A DNA stretch of 64,000 nucleotides from Pocillopora verrucosa (taxonomy: Eukaryota > Cnidaria > Anthozoa > Scleractinia > Pocilloporidae): positions 6,868,692 through 6,932,691 of the forward strand of contig NC_089322.1 in the NCBI RefSeq assembly GCF_036669915.1, given 5' to 3'. The notes under the pieces were generated by a model, which made no database searches, was not told the DNA's origin, and saw only the letters and a list, made by a program, of their open reading frames with translations. The position numbers were made by a program, and so were the translations under genes. Positions 45,401 to 54,299 of the stretch are shown here, in pieces. The stretch's first letter is position 1; each line of letters starts with the position of its first letter.

Positions 45401-47616
45401 GTAAGAACTGGAGGAGAGACATGTTGATTATTCCTCGCCCAAACGAAGTGACCATTTCGACAGAATTCACCCGTGGTCTTGGCAGGCGACTTCCTTGCTA
45501 CGACCTAAGCGAAAATGTCATCATTTTCAAAGCTGAAGGAAAATCAATCACTGCTGGAACAAGTAGCTCAGATGAAGGTAGTCTTCAGCTCAAAGAGAAG
45601 TCAGAACGCGGTTTGATGACGCCCGTGGACAAAAACCCTCCAGCTGAGAGGAAGGAAACACTGATGGAATTAAGAAAGAGACGTCCTTCAGGGTTTAAAG
45701 AATTCGAAATTGCTCTTGGATCGCAGGACTTAGAGGAAGAGGTTGCCTTACAGCTGTGGGAGGATATTTTCAAACCGTTGCGAAGCAGTTTTCAAGGAGG
45801 AAAAGATTGCTTTGAATAGATGTTAAGGTAATGTGACGTTTTGTTCAGCAGCCGAACAGTTTACTCAGAATTTTCGCCGAAAAATTATTTTTAACCTCTA
45901 GAGAGTATCATATGTTGATTCAAGATTTTCAGCGATTATAAAATTGAAAAAATAAAAGGAAAAAGAAGGCGTTTCTTTTCTATGACGTTACTGTAATTCG
46001 GTGTAAACATGATCAGCCGCATTGTACGTATGACGTCACTTCTCGTTACCCTGGAGACTAATTTTTGCCACATTTTACGAAAACAGACCTTATGTCCTCT
46101 TCATTGAACTTCCCTTGACGCTTTTGAACTCCACACGATGACTGATACAAATATTTATATTTTAAAAAAATTTGTTTCAAAATTTCGATAAGATAACGAA
46201 TAGCGTTATTTGATGTAGTATTGCAAGTTATGTATTGACACAAATTGCCATGTTAGCAGAATTAGTATTGTGAATAGGAAATGGAAATAAAAATAAAATA
46301 CTATGTGAATGAATGAATAAGTAAAGCGAAGATCTTGGGAAGCCAACAGCTACCGTAAAAGATCTGAAAACGAACTAAAACGCCAAGTTTACTTTCAGAA
46401 CTACTTCAGTTCATTCTATCTTCCCCAACCTCACCTTCCCTCCATTGTTTGTTTGGTTGCTCGTCAAGGTATATATTATTGCCAGGGAACGTGAAACATC
46501 GAATTGTAATGAGAGCAAATCAAAATGTTAAATATATATTAGTATAATTGCTCCGATGATTGAGGATGCGCACGCTCTAACTGGTCAAGCACCGTGTCAT
46601 ATCTTGCTGTATTCACCTCGTGCGAGATGATTTCAAAATGGCTGCCCTGCATTTGGTCGATGTTTCCGAGGAAGTGATAAATGCGATAGATGAAAATTCA
46701 AATTGGGAAGAGCACGAAAGATGCTACTGAGCTTGGCGGAACACTTTTCAAAAGAAAGATGTGAAGTTTTAGCTTATTGAATGAAATAAACCTCTGCGAA
46801 CCTAAAATCAGGAAATGGTCGTCAGAGATAAAATTTTGAGTCACATCAATAACTTTTGTTGCTCTTTTAAGTTAAATGGAATGTCTGAAGACTAAATAAT
46901 CCGACCACCAATTTTTTATAAAGGAGGGCGGCGGAGTATTATAATAAATCTGTTTGCACATATTTCTTCCACTTTAACTTTGGACCTTTATTCCGCTTAG
47001 CAATTCAAACGTTCGAGCCTGCTACGTGACCGCTGACCGCCGAACACAAACCGCCTGATTAACGACTCAAATGTAAACTGAGTTGCCAAAATATTTTCTT
47101 CCTGCTCGCAATCACCAAAACGGTGGCAGCTTGCAGCACAAGTTTTGTTGCATGGAAACCTTTGTTCTTAAGATCTTTGATATTCTTCGTTTCTTTCAGA
47201 TTTCTGGTGATCTTTGGAGCCACTTGTCAACTGTATTTAAAGCGGATTGGACTACAGAAAAGAGGTGTCTGGATGTGATAAAATCGACCTATGAAGAAAG
47301 TAACTACATCTTTGATCCTCACACAGCAGTGGCTAAAGACGTAGCGGATCGCTTTGCAAATCCTCATCGACCCCTTATCATCTCTTCAACTGCCCACTAT
47401 AGCAAGTTTGCGTACGATGTTCTAAAAGGACTGTCAAAATTACCAGCATCCCAAGGTCCTTTGGACTTGTTTGGGAGTCTAAACAAACTTGGTGCCAACC
47501 CTTCTGCGCATGCCAATCTTGAAACTGTTGTCAAGCGAGATCAAAAGCAGAATACCACGTGCTTAGCGGAAACTAGTGTAATCATTAAGGAAATAGAAGC
47601 CTTTTTAAGTCGATGA
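39471..47616 (+). CDS. THNSL1: Threonine synthase-like 1, seven exons
   Basis: Coding exons: 39471-39674, 40917-41060, 41256-41484, 42022-42300, 42622-43355, 43512-43742 and 47200-47616. Together they give 745 aa, matching the length I recall for vertebrate THNSL1 (about 743). All junctions are GT-AG and keep frame. Exon 1 is a basic, Arg-rich leader consistent with mitochondrial import. Residues from about 69 form a shikimate-kinase-like domain with a P-loop GSPGAGKT (76-83) and DIDDD. From about 260 follows a threonine-synthase-like, PLP-dependent domain. Its PLP lysine is in PTASFKD (Lys359), and a phosphate-binding ATSGDTGS lies at about 391-399. Animals do not make threonine, and the substrate of this paralog is not established. 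Intron 6 (43743-47199) holds a LINE fragment and a nested gene. Confidence 0.93.
39730..39800 (+). repeat. G-rich tract in THNSL1 intron 1
   Basis: Several runs of four or more G (for example 'ggaggggggaggcagggggc') begin about 60 bp after the exon 1 donor. G-quadruplex potential is visible; function is unknown. Confidence 0.6.
39943..40389. mobile_element. 447-bp TIR element with internal satellite
   Basis: The ends are inverted: left GGATCATATGTACT... and right, reversed, GGATCATGTGTACT..., with similarity continuing through 'cctcggtcgacat'. An identical 8-bp direct repeat GTTGTATC flanks it at 39935-39942 and 40390-40397, a clean target-site duplication. Inside are nested palindromes of CCGATA/TCGGTCGAC type and 13 consecutive 11-bp units of (G/A)(A/G)CCGATACTT at 40072-40214. 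It has no transposase, so it is non-autonomous. An 8-bp duplication fits hAT, P or Merlin-like elements; GG termini favour Merlin, as inference. It is in THNSL1 intron 1. Confidence 0.88.
40072..40214 (+). repeat. Tandem array, 13 x 11 bp
   Basis: Thirteen contiguous units, most reading GACCGATACTT or GGCCGATACTT, with single-base variants in a few. It lies at the centre of the TIR element at 39943-40389. Confidence 0.9.
44088..44366 (+). mobile_element. LINE 3' tail with 18-bp target duplication
   Basis: 279 bp matching the 3' end of the LINE at 24502-25077 in opposite genomic orientation, including 'ctgctttgctaaataaagtt' and the TATG tail. It is flanked by an 18-bp duplication with two mismatches: 44070-44087 (GTGAGTGCAGCGATCGAG) and 44367-44384 (GTGAGTGTAGCGAACGAG). 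It is a 5'-truncated insertion in THNSL1 intron 6. Confidence 0.85.
45146..45290 (+). promoter_or_regulatory. Promoter of nested gene: E-boxes and TATA
   Basis: CACGTG boxes at 45146-45151 and 45254-45259, and a TATA box TATAAAA at 45284-45290, about 71 bp before the ATG at 45361. The spacing is that of an ordinary RNA polymerase II core promoter with a short 5' UTR. Confidence 0.7.
45361..45819 (+). CDS. DIFKPL-family small protein, copy 1 (nested)
   Basis: Intronless 152-aa protein of unknown function, wholly inside THNSL1 intron 6 on the same strand, with its own TATA box. It has the family's basic N-terminus (MSKFLPKLFKSSDRK) and a variable, Ser/Glu-rich middle. The conserved C-terminal block spans about residues 98-139 (ETLMELRKRRPSGFKEFE, then LEEEVALQLWEDIFKPL). 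It diverges after KPL: the YTFDFL segment shared by the three downstream copies is replaced by RSSFQGGKDCFE. No signal peptide or membrane helix is visible, so it is probably intracellular. The W-E-D-I inside an acidic context resembles an LC3-interacting motif (inference). I do not recognise the family. Confidence 0.85.
   Translation: MSKFLPKLFKSSDRKNWRRDMLIIPRPNEVTISTEFTRGLGRRLPCYDLSENVIIFKAEGKSITAGTSSSDEGSLQLKEKSERGLMTPVDKNPPAERKETLMELRKRRPSGFKEFEIALGSQDLEEEVALQLWEDIFKPLRSSFQGGKDCFE
46637..46760 (+). pseudogene. Relic of Crypton-like/DUF3504-type ORF N-terminus
   Basis: An ATG-led stretch reads MAALHLVDVSEEVINAIDEN, then, after a one-base shift, STKDATELGGTLFKRK before a stop. This resembles the N-terminal 'NSTKxATKxGVxLFK' pattern of a recombinase-like protein family repeated in coral genomes. 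A second relic with the same order lies at 63052-63193. Both are non-functional remnants; the family name is tentative. Confidence 0.5.
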
Positions 47617-48500
47617 TTGTGGACGGGGATTTTAGCGACTGATAACTCGAACCTTCAAGGGAAATCGAAAAATGTTGGAGGCCTTGCGAGTTGAAAACAA
47701 AGGACCGAAAACAAGGGAAAACGGTGTTTGCTGTTTTTCTATTCGTGCAATATACTTTTTAATCAAATTTAATTCTAGAGAAGTCGAGTGAAAATGGAAC
47801 ATTAAATTACTGCAGAAATCGTGACACAACGTAAATGTTTTGGACTGCAGTAAACTGTTTTTTTCTGATTTGTCACCTGTTGCCACAATAAATGATCCGA
47901 AGGAAAATAAAAATTGCTTCGAGTTAGCGGGAGGTTCGAGATACGAAGGGTGAAATTGCACGTAAAGCTGGGGATAACCGATTTTCACTCAGCTTCGCCT
48001 CGTGAGTCCACATCATTTTGACCACGTGATGACGTGATGACGTGTCGATAAGAGTACAAACTACGCTAAACGTCATGACTTCAAACAAATATTTTCTCTC
48101 CTAGCGGCTAATATATCGTGGACGTCATTTTGTTTCGTCACGTCACGCGTAAGATTGAGAAATAATCTTCCAAAACGTGTTCAGGCTTTCTACGAAGTGC
48201 GCAGGAACTGAAAATGAAATCGAGTCCGGCGTACGTATGAACCCGTTACTGGTAAATTATACTCATTCCATTCCACTCAAAACAAGTAATTGGCTAATCT
48301 AGTACCCAGCCTAGTGATTGGCTGTCAAACAAATATTTTCGATGGCATATCATCAACTGTACGATTTTTCGTTAGCACTTACGGAGGTGAAAATGGCAGG
48401 CTACTAACCAGCCTTCATCGGCGGTGCATCAACCTCGTTCTCAGGGTCCTCTCGCTTCTTCACTCGAGAGGGAAGATTGAAGTTGACCATGCGTCTCACT
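47617..48500. other. THNSL1 3' flank / upstream of copy 2
   Basis: Contains THNSL1 3' UTR and repeated 'gatgacgtg' strings near 48026-48045, including another CACGTG at about 48023. No separate gene is supported. The open frame at 48290-48514 has no family features. Confidence 0.4.
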
Positions 48501-48507
48501 TAAGAGT

Positions 48508-48554
48508 CACGTGATGCTATTCGCGTCAGATCACGTGCGCAAGCATTATAAATA
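48508..48554 (+). promoter_or_regulatory. Promoter of copy 2: two E-boxes and TATA
   Basis: CACGTG at 48508-48513 (in GTCACGTGAT context) and 48532-48537, followed by TATAAATA at 48547-48554, 83 bp before the ATG. Confidence 0.7.
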
Positions 48555-48636
48555 GTTCAAGCAACACGATTCATTGCATTTGTTTTCCACAAATTCTGGC
48601 CTTCTCGACTCCAAGCGGAAGACAACATCGGGCTAA

Positions 48637-49050
48637 ATGATGTCTCTTTTCCTCAAAAAGATTACCAAATCAAATGACCGTACCAAGCAGCCGAGCACGG
48701 GAGAAAAATTGAAATCCAACCAACCGTCAAGCTATTTACGCCGACAGAGCTTCACCATGGTCAGAAAGAGAGTGAGGTTTTCATCCGATGGTGAAGAACA
48801 AGAACACAAGATGAGTGATGTGGGACGGGTGCTAACCGAAAAAGTGCATCAGGGAAACTGCCAAATCCAGAAAAAGATGACATTGGCAGATCTAAAGCAG
48901 AAAAATCCTCCCGGGTTTAAAAAATTTCAGGAGACAGTTGATTCCCAAATGCTGAATGAAGAAGTGGCTTTAATGTTATGGGAAGATATTTTCAAGCCTT
49001 TGTACACGTTTGATTTGCTGCAAACGGACCCTAAATTCTTAGAGATGTAA
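48637..49050 (+). CDS. DIFKPL-family small protein, copy 2
   Basis: Intronless, 137 aa, from ATG 48637 (a second in-frame ATG follows at once) to TAA. The N-terminus is MMSLFLKKITKSNDR, with the same hydrophobic-then-basic pattern as its paralogs. The middle is rich in Arg/Ser (RKRVRFSS) and differs between copies. The C-terminal block is KMTLADLKQKNPPGFKKF, then LNEEVALMLWEDIFKPLYTFDLL, ending FLEM. It is the most diverged copy in the middle but keeps every core C-terminal residue. No signal peptide, transmembrane segment or known domain is visible. It lies 1.0 kb downstream of the THNSL1 stop, on the same strand. Confidence 0.85.
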   Translation: MMSLFLKKITKSNDRTKQPSTGEKLKSNQPSSYLRRQSFTMVRKRVRFSSDGEEQEHKMSDVGRVLTEKVHQGNCQIQKKMTLADLKQKNPPGFKKFQETVDSQMLNEEVALMLWEDIFKPLYTFDLLQTDPKFLEM

Positions 49051-50700
49051 TTATGTAAGTTGAAAACTCGATATTAGGCAAGTATATTTAGTGTGGTTAA
49101 AATGGTTTGCTTTCGTGCAAAAATTTAAAGAAATATAAAGACGTGTACTATGAAATTAACACATAATTAAGCAAATAACTCGTTAATGGATAACCGCACT
49201 AATTAAGGACTAATCATTTGGGAGGGTGAGTTTCAGAGTTTGGAAAAATTTTTAATTCATTGTTATTTCTTCAGCTTGTTTTTCAATATCATTCATAGTC
49301 TTGTTAGCCAAACAACATTGTTCTTGTATTCAAATTCAGAAATCTAAGGCTGACGTCTTTGTCTGTCAGTAAGTCTGCAAACAATTCATTCCAAACATAA
49401 ATATTTTTCGAACTTGGATGAGTTTGTCTCAGTAAATCGATTTTTTCCAACCGTACGTAGATGCATGTCCCCGTTAAAATTGCGCTTTCTGCGAAGGTTT
49501 GACCGGAATTTCGACCTATCAGGCAGAAAAGAGGTGCGAAATTCAGTCCATTGATTATCTGAGTGTTAATCATACCTTTCTTACGGAAACCTTTCTTTAG
49601 CGTGGTTATCTGGTAATGGCGTTAATCTCTCAACCATCCCTGACGTCTTGGTCCTTCATTAATTAAGTATCTGTACGCAACTCATTCACTCCATACATAA
49701 ATATTTTTTCGAATTGGCGGACGGTTGTCTCGGTAACTCTATTTGTACATATTGGTTTCGTTATTACCATTACAACAACCACGTAATAATACCAACGAAT
49801 ACTCTCGAAAACCGGCGACTTAAATGGCGTGAACCGCAACCTGCAAAACGTGATCATTATAGTCAAAATCGATTCAAACCCGTGACCAAGCAATGCCTAC
49901 AAAAATTTTCTCTTCCAATACACGTGCATTTTTCAACTTTAGGTGGTAATCATTAGTATCCCTAGTAATATATTGTGCCGATCTTTTAGGGTTCTTCCAT
50001 TTTAAATTAAGGATATCTGAAATAGCTTTCCCCTTGATAAAAGCACGTATTCCAAATCAGTCGTGCAATTTAGCCAAATTTGATTTGAAGATTTGAAGTG
50101 TTCCTTTTAAATACGGGACGCATTAAATACTATTTTAACAAAAACTTGACGAATGAATTTTTTCTTAGATTCGTGCGTACAACAGGATCAGGACCCCGCG
50201 GAAAAATGAAAATAATAGTGCCGACGGAAATATGACCTATTTGTGAGAAACGAAAAAAAAAAAAAAAAAAACATTCGCGTTCGTCTCTTACTGTTCATGA
50301 TACCGTTAAGATCCTTTCATGGGACCACGTTTATCAAGAGATCCTTGCGCCTTGATTGTTCCGAGGTCTAAATGGGTTGCTCCGTGGTCTAAGTTCATGT
50401 TTGTTGTCCAGTGGTGGTTCTTAGCCTCATGACAATTTTTTTTCAATACATTGTTTTTTTGCAACATTTTGTGATAAAGTTTTGAATACATCAGATTTTC
50501 AAATAACAAAACATTCCTTATGACAGTACGGTATTCTCGAGAACGATAAGTACAAAACAAAACATGAGATAAGGATTGTCCTGCATGGGTCAGTTCTCAT
50601 CATATCTCGGTGTGCATTCGCTTTTCGTTTCAAGGAACTCGAGAGAGCAGAAAAGGAATAAAGAAATAAATTTAATTAGTAAAAATAAACCAATTAAAAG
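49051..50700. other. Spacer between copy 2 and ghost copy
   Basis: Contains two related segments of about 100 bp (around 49360-49445 and 49660-49750, sharing 'attcattcc'/'attcactcc', 'aacataaatattttt' and 'gtctcggtaa'-like strings), a small local duplication. A 20-base A run lies at about 50251-50270. No gene. Confidence 0.4.
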
Positions 50701-51115
50701 GAACGAAAATACAAAAAGACCAAAACATTCAGACTGCTGGTAATCTAGTGGTTCCGTGATCGGGATATTTTTCATCGGTCTAAAATCGTGATTGGCTAGA
50801 AGAGCTTGCAATTTGATGGTTTCATTTTTTCAGTGCCCCAATAAAAAGTCTTCGTGGTCACGTTTTCTTGACTTTGCATTTCATTTGCGGAAAGTTCGTT
50901 GGAAAACGTCATTTCATAAACACGTGATAAAATTATCTCAGGATACATGGGCATTTGCAATCATTTTCGCGCTGAACGTTCGGGAACAAACAAAAACCTA
51001 ACGTACGATGTCTAGTATTTATTATTTTTAATAAATACCTAAGATAAGCGATGGATATAGGGATAAATACTTTTGTATTTTTCAGTTCCTGATGTTGTTG
51101 CCTAGATTTTTGTTT
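50701..51115 (+). pseudogene. Ghost copy: promoter fused to 3' UTR, no CDS
   Basis: Bases 50701-51013 match 51497-51810 (upstream region of copy 3) almost throughout, including the CACGTG box (50921-50926), a perfect heat-shock element (50973-50987) and the ATG TCT of the start (51008-51013). The sequence then jumps directly to copy 3's 3' UTR: 51016-51115 matches 52369-52465 ('attatttttaataaata', 'gagcgatggatatag' with changes). The whole coding region has been deleted between the second codon and the 3' UTR. Confidence 0.88.
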
Positions 51116-51149
51116 TGAATGTCTATTTCTTTTAATCAAATATTTTCTG

Positions 51150-51290
51150 ATGTAGGTTATTTGCCCTGGTTGTTATTTGCCCTGGCAGAGGGCTAACGCT
51201 CAAAACGTCAACATTAAAAATTCTTCAAGGTAGACAAATTGCACTCTTAACTCAGTGGATAAAACCAAATTATCTTGATTCTTTAATGAG
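51150..51290. repeat. Palindromic MITE-like repeat, copy E
   Basis: Right-arm copy with 'gagggctaacgctcaaaacg', 'ggataaaaccaaattatctt'. It shares 'ttatttgccctggca' and the downstream 'gattctttaa' with copy F, so the two were duplicated together with neighbouring gene sequence. Confidence 0.7.
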
Positions 51291-51299
51291 GTAATGATC

Positions 51300-51480
51300 T
51301 ATAGAGCACGAAATGCAGGAAGGGTGTGCCTTCCTCGCCATGTCAGAGACAGACAAATTTTACAAACATTTCATGTGCAGATGTCATTAAGATTTGCAAG
51401 CACACGTTGTCATATCAATGGCGGAAACGTTCTTAGAATCTGCTGCAAAACATTATAAAGGCACTATGTGCGTGAGCTTC
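51300..51480 (+). pseudogene. Second ghost: detached copy-4-type promoter
   Basis: About 180 bp matching 54081-54256, the region just upstream of copy 4. It includes 'gaagggtgtgccttcctcgc' (one of the two), 'catgtcagagacag', 'cattaagatttgcaag', and a TATA-like 'ttataaagg' near 51453. The first codons and coding sequence of a copy-4-like gene are missing; sequence like copy 3's upstream region begins at 51497. Confidence 0.75.
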
Positions 51481-51717
51481 TGAACGAAGGAAAAGGAAAG
51501 AAAATACAAAAATAACCAAAACAGTTAGACTGCTGGTAATCTAGTGGTTCTGTGATCGGGATATTTTTCGCCGGTCTAAAATCGTGATTGGCTAAAAGAG
51601 CTTGCAATTTGATGGTTTTATTTTTTCAGTGCACCAATAAAAAGTCTTCGTGGTCACGTTTTTCTTGACGTTGTATTTCATTTGCGGAAAGTTCGTTGGA
51701 AAAAGTCATTTATTATA

Positions 51718-51784
51718 CACGTGATAAAATTACCTCTAGATACATGGGCATTTGCAATCATTTTCGCACTGAACGTTCGGGAAC
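51718..51784 (+). promoter_or_regulatory. Copy 3 promoter: E-box and heat-shock element
   Basis: CACGTG at 51718-51723. At 51770-51784 the string tGAAcgTTCggGAAc is three perfect alternating nGAAn units, the binding pattern of heat-shock factor. It lies 20-35 bp before the ATG at 51805. Another GAA/TTC pair is in 'ggaaagttcg' near 51687. No clear TATA box is visible. Confidence 0.65.
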
Positions 51785-51804
51785 AAACAAGAACCTAACG
51801 TACG

Positions 51805-52248
51805 ATGTCTCGTCTTCTCAGAAAGTTATTCAAATCAAAAAATAAAGAGAATATGACTGGCGGGATGCGCACCATTGCTTCTGACCAAGAATTTCTCGGA
51901 CCCTCACAAAAGCGGAATGGTTTCAACAAGCAGTCCTCTGTCCACAAGACCAATGGCCGTTTTATCGTCGTTGAAGAAGGCGGAAATTCATACCTGGTTG
52001 AAAAAGAAGAATGTCAAGAAGATAGAGACTTAAGGACAAATTGGAAACGCAGTGGAGATGACAGTCAAGCCGTGCTGACATTGGAAGATTTAAAGAGAAG
52101 ACGTCCACCTGGGTTCCAAAAGTTCGAGGCCTCCCTAGCTTCGCTCGACCTGGATGAAGAAATCGCGCTGGAGTTGTGGGAAGACATTTTTAAACCTTTG
52201 TATACCTTTGATTTTCTCAAAATTGATTCTGGACACTTAGAAATGTAA
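51805..52248 (+). CDS. DIFKPL-family small protein, copy 3
   Basis: Intronless, 147 aa. The N-terminus is MSRLLRKLFKSKNKEN; the middle has FIVVEEGGNSYLVEKEE, a segment shared only with copy 4. The C-terminal block runs from about residue 103 (DLKRRRPPGFQKFE, then LDEEIALELWEDIFKPL) and ends YTFDFLKIDSGHLEM, identical to copy 4 over the last 20 or so residues. The acidic helix-like stretch before LWEDIF and the basic N-terminus are the constant features of the family. The function is unknown; a soluble adaptor or regulator is only a guess. An AATAAA lies in the 3' flank at about 52378. The promoter has a heat-shock element. Confidence 0.87.
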   Translation: MSRLLRKLFKSKNKENMTGGMRTIASDQEFLGPSQKRNGFNKQSSVHKTNGRFIVVEEGGNSYLVEKEECQEDRDLRTNWKRSGDDSQAVLTLEDLKRRRPPGFQKFEASLASLDLDEEIALELWEDIFKPLYTFDFLKIDSGHLEM

Positions 52249-53539
52249 TAGTTGCCTTAGAAAATTGTGCGGTTTACTGGGCTACAAAATAGTTAACCGA
52301 GTTTCTATGTTTTTCTTGCAATGGTTCTGCCAGGGGAAGTATAAAAAAAACAAAAAGGAACCAAAACAATTATTTTTAATAAATATCTAAGATGAGCGAT
52401 GGATATAGAGGTAAATACTTTTGTGTTTTTCTGTTCCTGATGTTGTTGTCTAGATTTTTGTTTTGCTGTGTATAAAAATTTTCTGATTGAGTGCAACAAA
52501 CACCGTTCTCTGCCTTGAAGTCGAAGTCATTCTATTTGTGGAAAGATAAGCTTTATATCCTTTTTATCTGCTCCGAATCGTTTCCATTATATCGGCATAA
52601 GATGATTAAGTAAACTCGATGACCAAATTATGCATCGAGGGACCACGTTTGCTAATATTTTTTGACAGAAAACGCAAGATCTTTACAAAGGATTAGCAAA
52701 CAAACAATCCTCCCAGAGACAATTAAAGTAATTTGTAATTAATTTTTATTCACAACTGATCTTTATAGCAGTTCAAGGCGAATTGAGGTTAACTTACGTC
52801 GATTAATCGTTGATAGAAAAGCAAGAAAGGCAAAGACTTGTTTACTTTGGCTAATTCGGTGACAAAGATGCAACCAGATTTATGAGCGCAGAAAAACTGT
52901 AACTATAGTCCGTATAGCAAAAGGACAGGAAGGCCTACGGGGGCGTAACTTGCCAACTAAATTAACAACTTTACTGCTGTGAAATTAAATTCTTTTTATC
53001 CTTTTGACTCAAGTAGTTTTTTTAAGTTTAATGTTCTGTGTTATATTTGGTCGATCTTTAGAAAGAAACAATTTTGATCTGGTACGTGCTTGCCATAACT
53101 TCGATACAGGTGGCTGCTAGCATAATTGGCAATTGAAGAGACTTGTCACACACCAAGAACCTAGAGGAAATGGAGTGGCGCACCCTTTTGTTTGGCTCGA
53201 AAACGTATGTTCATGGAAAAATTTCTTTTCCAAAATTCTGTCCGAAAATGTTAACCGTAACTCCCTGAGGTTAATATATCACAGTTTAAATCAATTTGTT
53301 TTGATCACTTAATTTCGTTTCCTTCTTTTTGGTTTTTTGTTGTTGTTGTTTGGTTTTATTTTGTTTCTGTGATTTTGTTGTTTTTTCAATAAGCTTGCAT
53401 TAGGTGAAAGAAATTTGTAAAATTATTAAGGTTGGTCGAATATATCCAACTCACGACAAAATCTTAATTCAGTTAAGAAAAATAATGGTGTAAAGTCAGG
53501 AAAACATCAGGATAACAATTGATTCTATAATAAATAAAG
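52249..53539. other. Spacer between copies 3 and 4
   Basis: 3' UTR of copy 3 to about 52470, then AT-rich DNA with a T/G-rich run near 53330-53380. No gene recognised. Confidence 0.35.
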
Positions 53540-53830
53540 AGGGTTATTGGAAACTGTGATGTTGCGTTGGTGGGGGGAGGGGGAAGGACGGGAGGGGGAG
53601 GGAGGGGAGGGAGTATTGCAAGATAATTAGCTTATTAGCTGAGTTGATAATGTGAACTGGCCTCCGTAAAGATTCTTTAAAGCTGGCGTTTCGAGTGTTA
53701 GCCCTTTTTTATTTGCCCTGGCAAAAAGCTGACGCTCAAAACGTCAAATTTCAAAATTCTTCAAGGTGGCCAATTTACATTACCAACTCGGTTGATCAAA
53801 CCAAATTGTCTTGATTCTTTAACGAGGTAA
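53540..53830. repeat. Palindromic MITE-like repeat, copy F
   Basis: Nearly complete. The left end 'gaaactgtgatgttgcgttg' is followed by a G-rich insert (53566-53612, several GGGGG runs, G-quadruplex potential). Next come 'ctgagttgataatgtgaact' and both palindrome arms, ending 'accaaattgtcttgattctt'. Confidence 0.75.
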
Positions 53831-54147
53831 TGATATATGGGTAAACTTGAAAATTATGTTTTCGATTACAGTTACAATGTTCTAATCACTGTTTTGACAC
53901 ACTGACCGGAAATCTTAACTTCCGCTTGGTTTGCCAAAACGTCATTCACACCTATCATGTCCCAGAAAAGGCTCATCCTTAGAACCGCTGTCATTTGAAT
54001 ACCAAATGTGCATGATTATCTCATAATTACATATTTTTTGTTTCTCGAGAAATAGCGAAAACTTTGAACGAGAAGGAATTGGCACGAAATGCAAGAAGGG
54101 TGTGCCTTCCTCGCCATGTCAGAGACAGCCAAATCTTACAAACATTT

Positions 54148-54153
54148 CACGTG
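54148..54153 (+). promoter_or_regulatory. CACGTG E-box upstream of copy 4
   Basis: CACGTG 147 bp before the ATG at 54300. In the ghost promoter at 51300-51480 the corresponding site reads CATGTG, so it is altered there. A weak TATA-like 'catatagg' lies near 54230. Confidence 0.55.
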
Positions 54154-54299
54154 CATATGTCATTAAGATTTGCAAGTACACGTTGTCATATCCATGGCGG
54201 AAATGTCTTTAGAATCTGCCGCAAAACATCATATAGGCGCTATGTGTGTGAGCTTCTGTATCAGTTTCACTCAGACCAGACGGGGAAACAAAGTAAACT

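Noticed and set aside
45585-45773. Minus-strand frame inside nested copy 1
   Set aside because: Antisense shadow; the plus-strand frame is the one conserved among four copies.
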